Assembly: GCA_024349765.1 (NCBI GenBank)
Contig: AP026073.1
Coordinates: 4,960,001-5,024,000, forward strand
Source: Streptomyces nigrescens
Lineage (GTDB): Bacteria; Actinomycetota; Actinomycetes; Streptomycetales; Streptomycetaceae
Reading direction: 5' to 3'
Length of the DNA stretch: 64,000 nt
The position numbers and the translations under genes are program-made. Position 1 is the stretch's first letter, and each line of letters starts with the position of its first letter. Shown here piece by piece: positions 51,216-58,834 of the stretch. The notes below the pieces were generated by a model. It was not told where the DNA came from. It was given only the letters and a program-made list of their open reading frames with translations, and made no database searches.

Positions 51216-52079
51216 CTACCGGCCCGCCGCCTGCCGCGCCGCCCGCCGGGCGCGGCGGGCGATCGGCATGAAGCGCAACCGCTCCGGAAGGGCCGGTACC
51301 ACCACGCGCACCACGCGTCCGAAGCGGCGCAGCCGGCGCTCCTGCGCCTCGGTCCACTCCAGGCCGATGGCGCGCCGGGCGTCCGGCGGCATCAGACCGA
51401 TCGTGACGAACCGTCGGAAGCGCGCGAACCGCGGGCGCAGCCAGGGCCACACCAGCCGGAACAGCAGCCGCAGCCAGCGCGGCCCGCGGTCGGGCACCGG
51501 AAGCGGCGGGTCGGGGTCGGTCAACTCCCGTACCACCGTGGTCGCTTCGAGCTCGGTGCCAAGGACCCGGCGGTAGTACGGCCAGAACTCCTCGATGGTC
51601 TGCGGCATATCGCGGTCCTGGATGCCCAGCACCCGGCCGACCTGGAGCCATTCCGCGTACAGCTGCCGCTCCTGCGCCGGGGTGAAGGGGCGGCCGAGGT
51701 AACGCTGGGCGTGCCGGAAGACGGGGTACCCGGTGGCGTGCACCCAGGCGTAGTTCGCGGGAGTGAGCGCGTGGTACGGCCGGCCGTGCGCGTCGGTACC
51801 CTCGATGATGCGGTGCAGCCGGCGCAGCCGGCGACCCTCCTCGGCCGCGCCGTCGCCACCGTAGACCCACAGCTGCAGCGAGACCAGCGACCGCTCGCCA
51901 CGGCCCCACGGGTCGGTCCGGAAGACGGAGTGGTCGTCCACGCCGGCGCCCACCGCGGGATGTGCGACCTGCATGGTCAGGGCCGGCGGCAGGGTGAGCA
52001 GCATGCGGATGTCCCCGGCCAACGACCAGAGGACGCCGCCGGCCGGCGGGGGCTTTGGCTGGTTTTTCTCCGTATTCAT
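51216..52079 (-). CDS. MpaB-type oxygenase (DUF2236)
   Basis: A 287-residue protein of the DUF2236 family, which includes the latex-clearing proteins and the fungal MpaB oxygenase that use haem to cleave isoprenoid chains. Conserved residues appear in QVAHPAVGAGVDDHSVF, the RTDPWGRGERSLVS region, HRIIEGTDAHGRPYHAL and the YAWVHATGYPVF segment with a likely haem His. The protein has no signal peptide. ATG 52079 with GAGAAATGCC upstream was chosen; ATG 52091 is a close alternative. It is divergent from the sphingomyelinase gene. An isoprenoid substrate would be interesting in a genome region rich in isoprenoid genes, but that is only a guess. Confidence 0.85.
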   Translation of the reverse strand: MNTEKNQPKPPPAGGVLWSLAGDIRMLLTLPPALTMQVAHPAVGAGVDDHSVFRTDPWGRGERSLVSLQLWVYGGDGAAEEGRRLRRLHRIIEGTDAHGRPYHALTPANYAWVHATGYPVFRHAQRYLGRPFTPAQERQLYAEWLQVGRVLGIQDRDMPQTIEEFWPYYRRVLGTELEATTVVRELTDPDPPLPVPDRGPRWLRLLFRLVWPWLRPRFARFRRFVTIGLMPPDARRAIGLEWTEAQERRLRRFGRVVRVVVPALPERLRFMPIARRARRAARQAAGR

Positions 52080-52256
52080 GGCATTTCTCATGATACGGCG
52101 CCTGCCGGTGACATGGCGGCAGCGGAACCTCTGCCCCTGCCGGGTGTACCCGGCCCTGTCTGTACATCTCATACCTCCCGGACGGTTACCTAGAAGTAAT
52201 GTCAGCTGGTTGGATGGCGCCGCCGGACCAAATCCCCACCCCCATAGGGAGATTCA

Positions 52257-53246
52257 GTGTCGAACCCAGCGCCGCGCACGCCGTCCGCAGCGGGCCTTCG
52301 GACCGCCGCACTCGCCGCGGTCCTCGCCGCCGCGACCGTGACCGCCGCGTCCCCCACCGCCTCGGCCGCCACCGCTCCCCATCTGAAGGTGCTGAGCTAC
52401 AACACCTTCCTGATGAGCAAGAACCTCTATCCCAACTGGGGCCAGGACCACCGCGCGCAGGCGATCGCGGCCGCGGACTTCTTCCAGGGCAATGACGTCG
52501 TCGTGCTCCAGGAAGCGTTCGACAACTCCTCCTCCGATGCGCTGAAGTCCCGGGCCGCCGGGCAGTATCCGCACCAGACTCCGGTGGTGGGCCGGAGCAA
52601 GAACGGCTGGGACGCCACCGGCGGCGCCTACTCGGCCGTCACCCCGGAGGACGGCGGGGTGACCCTGCTGAGCAAGTGGCCGATCCTGCGCAAGGAGCAG
52701 TACATCTACCGGGACGCCTGCGGTTCGGACTCCTTCTCCAACAAGGGCTTCGTCTATGCGGTGCTGGACGTCAACGGCACCAAGGTGCACGTCGTCGGCA
52801 CCCACACCCAGTCCACCGACTCGGGCTGCAAGGCGGGCGAGGCGGCCGCGGACCGCGCCAAGCAGCTCAAGGAGATCGACGCCTTCCTGGACGCCAAGAA
52901 CATCCCGGCGGACGAGGAGGTCATGGTCGCCGGCGACCTCAACGTCGACTCCCACAGCGCGGAGTACAACGCCCTGCTCAGCAACGGCGATCTGGCCCCG
53001 GCCGACAGCCGCACCGGGCACCCGTACTCCTTCGACACCCAGGAGAACTCGATCGCGAAGTACCGCTACCCCGACGACCCCCGCGAGGACCTGGACTACG
53101 TGCTGCACCGCAACGGCCATGCCCGGCCCGCCGACTGGCGGAACGAAGTGATCAAGGAGGAGTCGGCGCCCTGGACCGTCTCCAGCTGGGGCAAGGACTA
53201 CACCTACACCAACCTCAGCGATCACTATCCGCTGATCGGCGGCTGA
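52257..53246 (+). CDS. Secreted sphingomyelinase C-like phosphodiesterase
   Basis: A 329-residue exported DNase-I-fold phosphodiesterase matching bacterial sphingomyelin phosphodiesterases. The signal peptide (AALAAVLAAATVTAASPTASA) is followed by LKVLSYNTFLMS, VVLQEAFDN with the metal-binding Glu, VGTHTQSTD, VAGDLNVDSHS and the terminal LSDHYPLIGG with the catalytic Asp-His. DLDYVLHRNGHARP is the usual strand. It would release phosphocholine from sphingomyelin or related lipids outside the cell. GTG 52257 has AGGGAGATTCA just before it. Single-gene unit; the divergent promoter region at 52080-52256 contains TAGAAG and TAATGT candidates. Confidence 0.93.
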   Translation: MSNPAPRTPSAAGLRTAALAAVLAAATVTAASPTASAATAPHLKVLSYNTFLMSKNLYPNWGQDHRAQAIAAADFFQGNDVVVLQEAFDNSSSDALKSRAAGQYPHQTPVVGRSKNGWDATGGAYSAVTPEDGGVTLLSKWPILRKEQYIYRDACGSDSFSNKGFVYAVLDVNGTKVHVVGTHTQSTDSGCKAGEAAADRAKQLKEIDAFLDAKNIPADEEVMVAGDLNVDSHSAEYNALLSNGDLAPADSRTGHPYSFDTQENSIAKYRYPDDPREDLDYVLHRNGHARPADWRNEVIKEESAPWTVSSWGKDYTYTNLSDHYPLIGG

Positions 53247-53279
53247 GCCCGGGCCCTCCCGCGGCCGGCGGGCGAGGAG

Positions 53280-53762
53280 TCAGTGGTCGTAGACCGTCAC
53301 CGGTATGCCGCGCCGGGTGAGCCGCTCGGCTATCAGCGGCTCCACCCGGGACCACTTCCCGCCCGCCAGCCCGCAGCCGATCCGCGGCATGTGGACCGAC
53401 GCACCGAGCTCCGCGGCCTGGTCCGCGACCCGGCCGAGCCCGACGTCGATGGCCTCGTACCGCACCGGGACGCCCTTGCTGCCCGTCCTGATGCCGCGCT
53501 GGCCGACGACGTTGGCCACCCACAGCCGCTCGCCGACCTGGACGAACTGGGCGGCGCCCAGCCCGAAGTCGTTGCCCGCGCGCTCGCGGTGCCATCTGCG
53601 GTAGGCCGCTTCGGGCTCCGGCCAGCGGCGGGAGAGCGCGAGGACGAAGCCCTTGCCCCAGCCGCCCAGGTCGTTGCAGACATGAGTGATGATCTTGACG
53701 CCCTTGCCCTGTGGTGCGGTGGCGTCCCCCTTGACGTAGGAAATCCCCGTGTTCTCGGTCAT
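53280..53762 (-). CDS. Stand-alone macro-domain protein
   Basis: A 160-residue macro domain, the fold that binds ADP-ribose or hydrolyses ADP-ribose 1''-phosphate and related esters. The phosphate-binding motif region is THVCNDLGGWGKGFVLALS, with further contacts in GLGAAQFVQVG and the late MPRIGCGLAGGKWS loop. The enzyme is cytoplasmic. ATG 53762 begins the conserved ISYVKGDATAP opening. It is convergent with the sphingomyelinase gene, and no partner toxin (such as a DarT-type ADP-ribosyltransferase) lies beside it. Confidence 0.92.
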   Translation of the reverse strand: MTENTGISYVKGDATAPQGKGVKIITHVCNDLGGWGKGFVLALSRRWPEPEAAYRRWHRERAGNDFGLGAAQFVQVGERLWVANVVGQRGIRTGSKGVPVRYEAIDVGLGRVADQAAELGASVHMPRIGCGLAGGKWSRVEPLIAERLTRRGIPVTVYDH

Positions 53763-53918
53763 GTGTTCACAGTAGAGCCGACCACTGACAATCCACCGGA
53801 CCGCACGACGGCCGGGCGGGGCACGGGCCCGGCCGCCCGGGCATGCGCGAGGGCGGCCGCGGGGACCTTCCGGCCCGCCGCGACCGCCCTGTCGTACTCA
53901 GGCGCCGCTGGTGCGCGA

Positions 53919-55385
53919 CTACTCCGCCGCGTTCAGCTCGCGTTCCTCGGCGATCCGGGCCACCCGGCCGCGGACCCCGAACCAGCCGGCGACCAGCGCG
54001 GCGGCGATGACCGGAATCAGCAGCACGGTCTTGCGGCCGACACCGTCGTCGAACCACATCAGCACGATGACGCCGAGCAGGAAGACGATGGTGGCGATGT
54101 CCGTGACCGGGGTACCGGGCAGCCGGAACCGCGGGCGCTCGACCAGCCCCTCCTTCGAGCGGCGCACGAAGACCATGTGGCAGATCATGATCGTGCACCA
54201 GGTGCTGATGATGCCCAGCGCCGCGATGTTCAGCACGATCTCGAACGCCTCACCCGGGAGCCAGTAGTTCAGCCCGACACCGAGCACGCACACCGCGGAG
54301 GTGAGCATGATGCCGCCGTACGGAACCTGGTTGCGGTTCATCCGGCCGGCGAACTTGGGCGCGGAGCCCGCCATCGACATGGAGCGCAGGATCCGGCCGG
54401 TCGAGTACAGACCGGAGTTCAGGCTGGACATGGCCGCGGTCAGCACGACGAGGTTCATCACGTCGCCGGCCGCCGGGACACCGACGTTGGAGAGCACCGT
54501 GACGAACGGGCTCTGTCCGGCGGTGTACTTGTTCCACGGCAGCAGCATCGCCAGCAGGATCACCGAGCCGACGTAGAAGACGCCCACCCGCCACATGATG
54601 GAGTTGACGGCCTTCGGCACGACCTTCTGCGGCTCACCGGTCTCACCGGCGGTGACGCCGACCAGCTCGACCGCGGAGTAGGCGAAGACCACGCCCTGGA
54701 GCACGATCACCACGGGCAGCAGACCGGTCGGGAAGATGCCGCCGTGGTCGGTGATCAGGCTGAGGCCCGGCGAGTGGCCGCCGACCGGGTGGTGGGTGGC
54801 CAGCAGGAAGATGCCGATGAACATGAAGACGACCAGCGCGGCGACCTTGATGATCGCGAACCAGAACTCCAGCTCACCGAAGATCTTCACGGAGATCAGG
54901 TTCACCGTCAGCACGACCGCCAGCGCGATCAGCGCCATCACCCACTGCGGGATGTCGGTGAACAGGCTCCAGTAGTGCGTGTAGAGCGCGATCGCGGTGA
55001 TGTCGGCGATACCGGTCGTCGACCAGTTCACGACGTACATCCAGCCGGCGACGTAGGCGCCCTTCTCGCCAAGGAACTCACGGGCGTAGGAGACGAACGA
55101 CCCGGAGGACGGGCGGTGCAGCACCAGCTCGCCGAGCGCGCGCACCACGAAGAAGGCGAAGAGACCGCAGACCGCGTACGCGACGGCCAGCGCGGGACCG
55201 GCGGAGTGCAGACGGCCGCCGGCGCCCAGGAACAGGCCGGTGCCGATCGCGCCGCCGATGGCGATCATGTTGATGTGCCGGCCCTTGAGGCCCTTGCTGT
55301 ACCCCGCGTCGCCCGCGTCCTGCTGCGAGCCGCTCCCCCCGTCAGGTGACCTGTGGGCTGTCTCGGTGACGGTTTCTGTGCTCAC
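53919..55385 (-). CDS. Amino acid permease (AnsP/L-asparagine-permease-like, APC family)
   Basis: A 488-residue transporter with about 12 membrane helices. The APC hallmark GLKGRHINMIAIGGAIGTGLFLGAG (residues 32-56) begins helix 1, and GSFVSYAREFLGEKGAYVAGWMY, VNLISVKIFGELEFWF and YGGIMLTSAVCVLG are further family blocks. The C-terminal LPGTPVTDIATIVFL resembles asparagine permeases. It imports amino acids with protons. GTG 55385 has only a weak GAGATG upstream; it removes 45 residues of unrelated longer frame. The precise amino acid is not certain from sequence. It lies downstream of the acyl-CoA ligase gene on the same strand, 115 bp apart. Confidence 0.9.
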   Translation of the reverse strand: MSTETVTETAHRSPDGGSGSQQDAGDAGYSKGLKGRHINMIAIGGAIGTGLFLGAGGRLHSAGPALAVAYAVCGLFAFFVVRALGELVLHRPSSGSFVSYAREFLGEKGAYVAGWMYVVNWSTTGIADITAIALYTHYWSLFTDIPQWVMALIALAVVLTVNLISVKIFGELEFWFAIIKVAALVVFMFIGIFLLATHHPVGGHSPGLSLITDHGGIFPTGLLPVVIVLQGVVFAYSAVELVGVTAGETGEPQKVVPKAVNSIMWRVGVFYVGSVILLAMLLPWNKYTAGQSPFVTVLSNVGVPAAGDVMNLVVLTAAMSSLNSGLYSTGRILRSMSMAGSAPKFAGRMNRNQVPYGGIMLTSAVCVLGVGLNYWLPGEAFEIVLNIAALGIISTWCTIMICHMVFVRRSKEGLVERPRFRLPGTPVTDIATIVFLLGVIVLMWFDDGVGRKTVLLIPVIAAALVAGWFGVRGRVARIAEERELNAAE

Positions 55386-55500
55386 TGCTGGTGCATCTCG
55401 CTTTCGGGCAGGCGCTTGAGCGATGGCCAGGTCCCGCGGATCGCGCGGACGGCCGACGGCACACCTTCCCCGAAGAGCGCCCCTCCGTCTGTGGGCAAGA

Positions 55501-57567
55501 TCACAGCGTGTATAGGCCATCCAAGATTTGTCCGTATTTGGCCTGAATTATCCGGCGGCGCATTTTCAAAGACGGGGTCAGTTCGCCCGTTTCGGGACCC
55601 CACTCCTCGCCCAGCAACGCAAACTTCTTCACCTGTTCCGTTCGGTTCAGACGCGCGTTCGCCCACAGGACGGCCCGCTCGACCTCCGCCCGCACCTTCG
55701 GATGCCCGGCCAGCTCCGGCAGCGTGCCTTCGATGCCGCGCCGCGCCGCCCAGGCGGGCGCCAGCTCCGGATCAAGGACCAGCAGCGCGACCACATATGG
55801 CCGACTGTCGCCGTACACCAGCGCCTGCCCGATGAGCGGATGCTCCTTGAGGGCGTTCTCGACCAGCGCGGGCGAGACGTTCTTGCCCGTGGAGGTCACG
55901 ATCAGTTCCTTCTTGCGGTCGGTCAGCCAGAGGAAGCCGTCCTCGTCGATCCGCCCGACGTCACCGGTCGCGAACCAGCCGTCGGGGCCGGCCGCGGGCT
56001 CCACGGTCCCGTCGGCCCGCAGGTACCCCGCGCACACCGTGCGCCCCCGGACCTCGATCTCCCCGTCCTCGGCGGTGCGCAGCTCCACGCCGTCGATCGG
56101 GCGGCCGACCGAGCCCAGCCGGAACGCCGCCGGCCCGTTCGCCGTGGCCACGCCGGTCGTCTCGGTGAGCCCCCAGGCGTCCATGATCACGACCCCGAGA
56201 CCGGCCCAGAACCGCACCACGTCCGGGGGCATCGGCGCGGAGGCACTCGCCGCCCACACCAGCCGGTCGAAGCCGGCAGCCGCCAGCAGCGGATCCAGCA
56301 CCTCCGCCTCGGCCCGGGCGTAGGCCGCCGCCAGCTCGCCGGACGGCCGCTCCCCGCGCTCCCGGCACGCGACATGGGCCCGGGCGGTCTCCCCCGCCGC
56401 CTCGACCGCCGCCCTGCGCTCCTCGGGGAGCCGCGCCAGCGCCGCGCGCACCGAGGCGGCCAGCTTCTCCCAGACCCGCGGAACACCGAAGAACTCCACC
56501 GGGTGCAGCTCACGCACGGCGTCCGCGACGGCCGCCGGATCCGCGCACAGACAGACGTGCCCGGCCCGGAACACCGGCAGATACAGCCCCAGCATCCGCT
56601 CCGCGATGTGCGCGAAGGGGAGGTAGCAAAGGTGCGCGGCATGCTCCGGCAGCTCCACCACGGCGTCCAGCGCCACCGCGTTGAGCAACACATTGCGGTG
56701 ACTGACCACCACCCCCTTCGGATCCCCCGTGGTCCCGGAGGTGAAGACAACGGTCAGCGCCTCCCCCGCCTCCCCCTCCCGCCAGACCTCCTCGAACACC
56801 TCCGGGTCGCATGCGTACCCATCGGCTCCCCTGGCCGCCAGGGCTGCGTAGGGCAGGTGGCGGGGGTCTGCAGAGCTTGGCGGGGCGACCTTGGCTTGGG
56901 ACTCCGGCCCGGGTTGCGGGCCCGTCCCGGTTTGCGGGCCCGTCCCAGCGGGGTCCGGCGCCTCGACGAACACCAGTTTCTCCAGCCGGGCGGCTTCGTC
57001 GTCCAGCAGCGGCTCCCAGCGCGCCACTTCCGACGGCCCCTCGAGTACGGCGAAGCGGGCCCTGCTGTGCCGAGCGATATGGGCGATCTGTTCGGGGGCG
57101 GCGGTGCCGTACACCGTCACCGGCACCGCACCCAGGTGCACCAGCGCCAGGTCGCTGAGCCAGTGCTCGGGGCGGTTGCCCATCATGAGGAGGACGATCT
57201 CCCCGCGCCGTACGCCGAGCAAGCGATAACCGACGGCCAGCTCCGCGACCCGACGGCGAACCTCGGCCCAACTCAGGGTGCGCCAACCGACGACGCCACC
57301 AGAGGTGTCACCACCGGAGCCACTCACGGCGCCGCAGGCACCCCCTGTGTCGCGGCCAGTCACGGGGGCGCAGTCAGTCACGGGGTCGCGGTCAGTGACG
57401 GTGTCGAGGGCACCCCCGCTGTCGCGGCCAGTCACGGCGTCGCGGGCAGTCCCGGTGTCGCGCCAGGACAGCGCCGGCCGCTCGCCGTGGTCCTCGGCGT
57501 TGCGCAACAGCAGTGCGGGGAGGGTCAGGTGGCCCGGTTCACCGGGCATGCGCAGGATCGTGGTCAA
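55501..57567 (-). CDS. AMP-forming long-chain acyl-CoA ligase
   Basis: A 688-residue adenylate-forming enzyme that activates fatty acids to acyl-CoA. Motifs: P-loop TVVFTSGTTGDPKGVVVSH, the FACS marker MDAWGLTETTG, GWFATGDVGRIDEDGFLWLTDRKKELIV and the C-terminal NRTEQVKKF with its catalytic-domain lysine-rich end. Two unusual low-complexity insertions interrupt the N-terminal domain: residues 36-91 (Thr/Asp/Gly-rich imperfect repeats such as TGRDSGGA and TGRDTGGA) and about 205-225 (GTGPQTGTGPQPG). ATG 57567 is divergent from a MerR gene 142 bp away, which is a likely regulator. The core is of normal length once the insertions are set aside. Confidence 0.92.
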   Translation of the reverse strand: MTTILRMPGEPGHLTLPALLLRNAEDHGERPALSWRDTGTARDAVTGRDSGGALDTVTDRDPVTDCAPVTGRDTGGACGAVSGSGGDTSGGVVGWRTLSWAEVRRRVAELAVGYRLLGVRRGEIVLLMMGNRPEHWLSDLALVHLGAVPVTVYGTAAPEQIAHIARHSRARFAVLEGPSEVARWEPLLDDEAARLEKLVFVEAPDPAGTGPQTGTGPQPGPESQAKVAPPSSADPRHLPYAALAARGADGYACDPEVFEEVWREGEAGEALTVVFTSGTTGDPKGVVVSHRNVLLNAVALDAVVELPEHAAHLCYLPFAHIAERMLGLYLPVFRAGHVCLCADPAAVADAVRELHPVEFFGVPRVWEKLAASVRAALARLPEERRAAVEAAGETARAHVACRERGERPSGELAAAYARAEAEVLDPLLAAAGFDRLVWAASASAPMPPDVVRFWAGLGVVIMDAWGLTETTGVATANGPAAFRLGSVGRPIDGVELRTAEDGEIEVRGRTVCAGYLRADGTVEPAAGPDGWFATGDVGRIDEDGFLWLTDRKKELIVTSTGKNVSPALVENALKEHPLIGQALVYGDSRPYVVALLVLDPELAPAWAARRGIEGTLPELAGHPKVRAEVERAVLWANARLNRTEQVKKFALLGEEWGPETGELTPSLKMRRRIIQAKYGQILDGLYTL

Positions 57568-57709
57568 CGCAGGCTCCTCGCTCGGTCCCGTCGCTCGGTC
57601 CCGCAGATTCCGCCAGCCTTCAGACTTCTAGCGAACCTTCCTCCCGCTCCCGGCGTCAGAAGATTCCCCAAGGTTTCACAAGAGTGGTGAGACAGCAATA
57701 CTGTTGAAC

Positions 57710-58474
57710 ATGGAGTCCGCCACCGATCTGACGGTCGACGAACTGGCCGCTCGCGCCGGCGTCACCGTCCGCACGATCCGCTTCTACAGCACCCGCGGCC
57801 TGCTGCCACCACCGGAGCTCGGCCCCCGCCGGGTCGGCCGCTACGGCCCGGACCACCTCTCGCGGCTCGCCCTCATCGAGGAACTCCAGCACCAGGGCCT
57901 CACCCTGTCGGCCATCGAGCGCTACCTGCAGCAGCTGCCGCCCGACCTGAGCGCCCAGGATCTCGCCATTCACCGTGCGCTGGTGGCGAGTTGGGTCCCG
58001 GACAAGGCCGAGGACGCCACCCGTGACCAGCTGGAGCGGCGGGTCGGCCGGGAGCTGACCGAGGAGGACCTGGACCGGTTGGCGGCCATGAGCGTGCTCG
58101 TACGGACCGAGGACCCGCAGGTCTTCCGCGTGGACCCCGGGCTGCTGCATCTCGGCACCCGCTTGCTGGACGTACCGATCGCGCTGGAGACCATCCTCGG
58201 GGCGCGCACCGTCGTCATCGAGCACACCCGCTCGGCGGCCCGCGAGCTGAGCCGGCTGTTCAAGGACGAGGTATGGGGGCCGCACCGGGAGGGCGGGCCG
58301 GACGCGGAGGAGATGGCGCGGATGAAGTCGCTCTCGGCCCATATGCAGCCGATGGTGGTGCAGGCACTGGTCACCGCCTTCCAGCGATCGATGAAGCAGG
58401 AACTGCGGGAGTGGTTCGGCGCGGAGGGCGCCCCGGAGCGGCGGGAGGGAGCCCCGGAGGAGCCGGAGGAGTGA
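57710..58474 (+). CDS. MerR-family transcriptional regulator
   Basis: A 254-residue regulator with an N-terminal MerR winged helix (LTVDELAARAGVTVRTIRFYSTRGLLPPPELG, residues 9-40 in short blocks) and a long effector/dimerisation region. The C-terminus is acidic (EGAPEEPEE). No Cys pair for metal sensing is present, so the ligand is probably organic; the divergent acyl-CoA ligase suggests an acyl-CoA or fatty acid, by inference. ATG 57710 follows AATACT/TACTGT at the distance of a leaderless transcript. TCACAAGAGTGGTGA (57676-57690) is an imperfect dyad near the -35 region and may be the operator. Confidence 0.9.
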   Translation: MESATDLTVDELAARAGVTVRTIRFYSTRGLLPPPELGPRRVGRYGPDHLSRLALIEELQHQGLTLSAIERYLQQLPPDLSAQDLAIHRALVASWVPDKAEDATRDQLERRVGRELTEEDLDRLAAMSVLVRTEDPQVFRVDPGLLHLGTRLLDVPIALETILGARTVVIEHTRSAARELSRLFKDEVWGPHREGGPDAEEMARMKSLSAHMQPMVVQALVTAFQRSMKQELREWFGAEGAPERREGAPEEPEE

Positions 58475-58602
58475 GCCCAGAAGCGGACCGGGGCCGCGGG
58501 AGCGACCGACCCCGCGGCGGGGAACGGGCCCACGGGAGCCAGTGGCCGGCCACGCGGGCCGGCCCTCCCTGCACCCCCTACACCCCCTAGCCCCTACACC
58601 GC

Positions 58603-58689
58603 TGAACCATCGATCCTCCGACGTCGTCCCTTGAACCAGCGCTCCTCCGACGTCGTCCTTTGAACCATCGCTCCTCCGACGTCGCCCCT
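58603..58689. repeat. Three tandem 29-bp repeats
   Basis: Units start at 58603, 58632 and 58661; each begins TGAACCA and contains CTCCGACGTCG with the palindrome CGACGTCG. Differences between units are few (for example ATCGATCC, AGCGCTCC, ATCGCTCC). There are no spacers, so this is not a CRISPR array. They lie between the MerR gene and an AT-rich patch in a 360-bp intergenic gap. Confidence 0.85.
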
Positions 58690-58797
58690 CCGGTGCCTTG
58701 TGCGCCGACCCTTCGTATTACGGCAACGGTTACGGAGAGTTATTTGTTCCGGTGTTCGCTACTTACTGTAATCAAGGGGGCGGAGTAGGCGGAAGGA
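58690..58797. other. AT-rich intergenic island with a possible promoter
   Basis: About 70 bp (58710-58780) is conspicuously AT-rich for this genome. On the plus strand TTGTTC (58744-58749) and TGTAAT (58767-58772) are 17 bp apart and would direct a transcript of about 50 nt ending in the hairpin at 58798. A 69-codon frame from 58698 runs into the next gene and is unlikely to code. Nothing else is recognised. Confidence 0.4.
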
Positions 58798-58828
58798 GAG
58801 GGGCGGGCATCGGTCGTGCCCGCCCCTC
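58798..58828. terminator. Terminator of the beta-oxidation operon
   Basis: GAGGGGCGGGCA (58798-58809) pairs perfectly with TGCCCGCCCCTC (58817-58828) around a 7-nt loop, 6 bp beyond the stop of the FadB-like gene on the minus strand. It could also end a short plus-strand transcript from the AT-rich island. Confidence 0.85.
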
Positions 58829-58834
58829 GGTGCG

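Noticed and set aside
53280-53762. DarTG-type toxin-antitoxin pair
   Set aside because: The macro-domain gene has no DarT-like or other toxin gene beside it; the neighbours are a sphingomyelinase and a permease.
58603-58689. CRISPR array
   Set aside because: The 29-bp units abut directly with no spacers, there are only three, and no cas gene is present.
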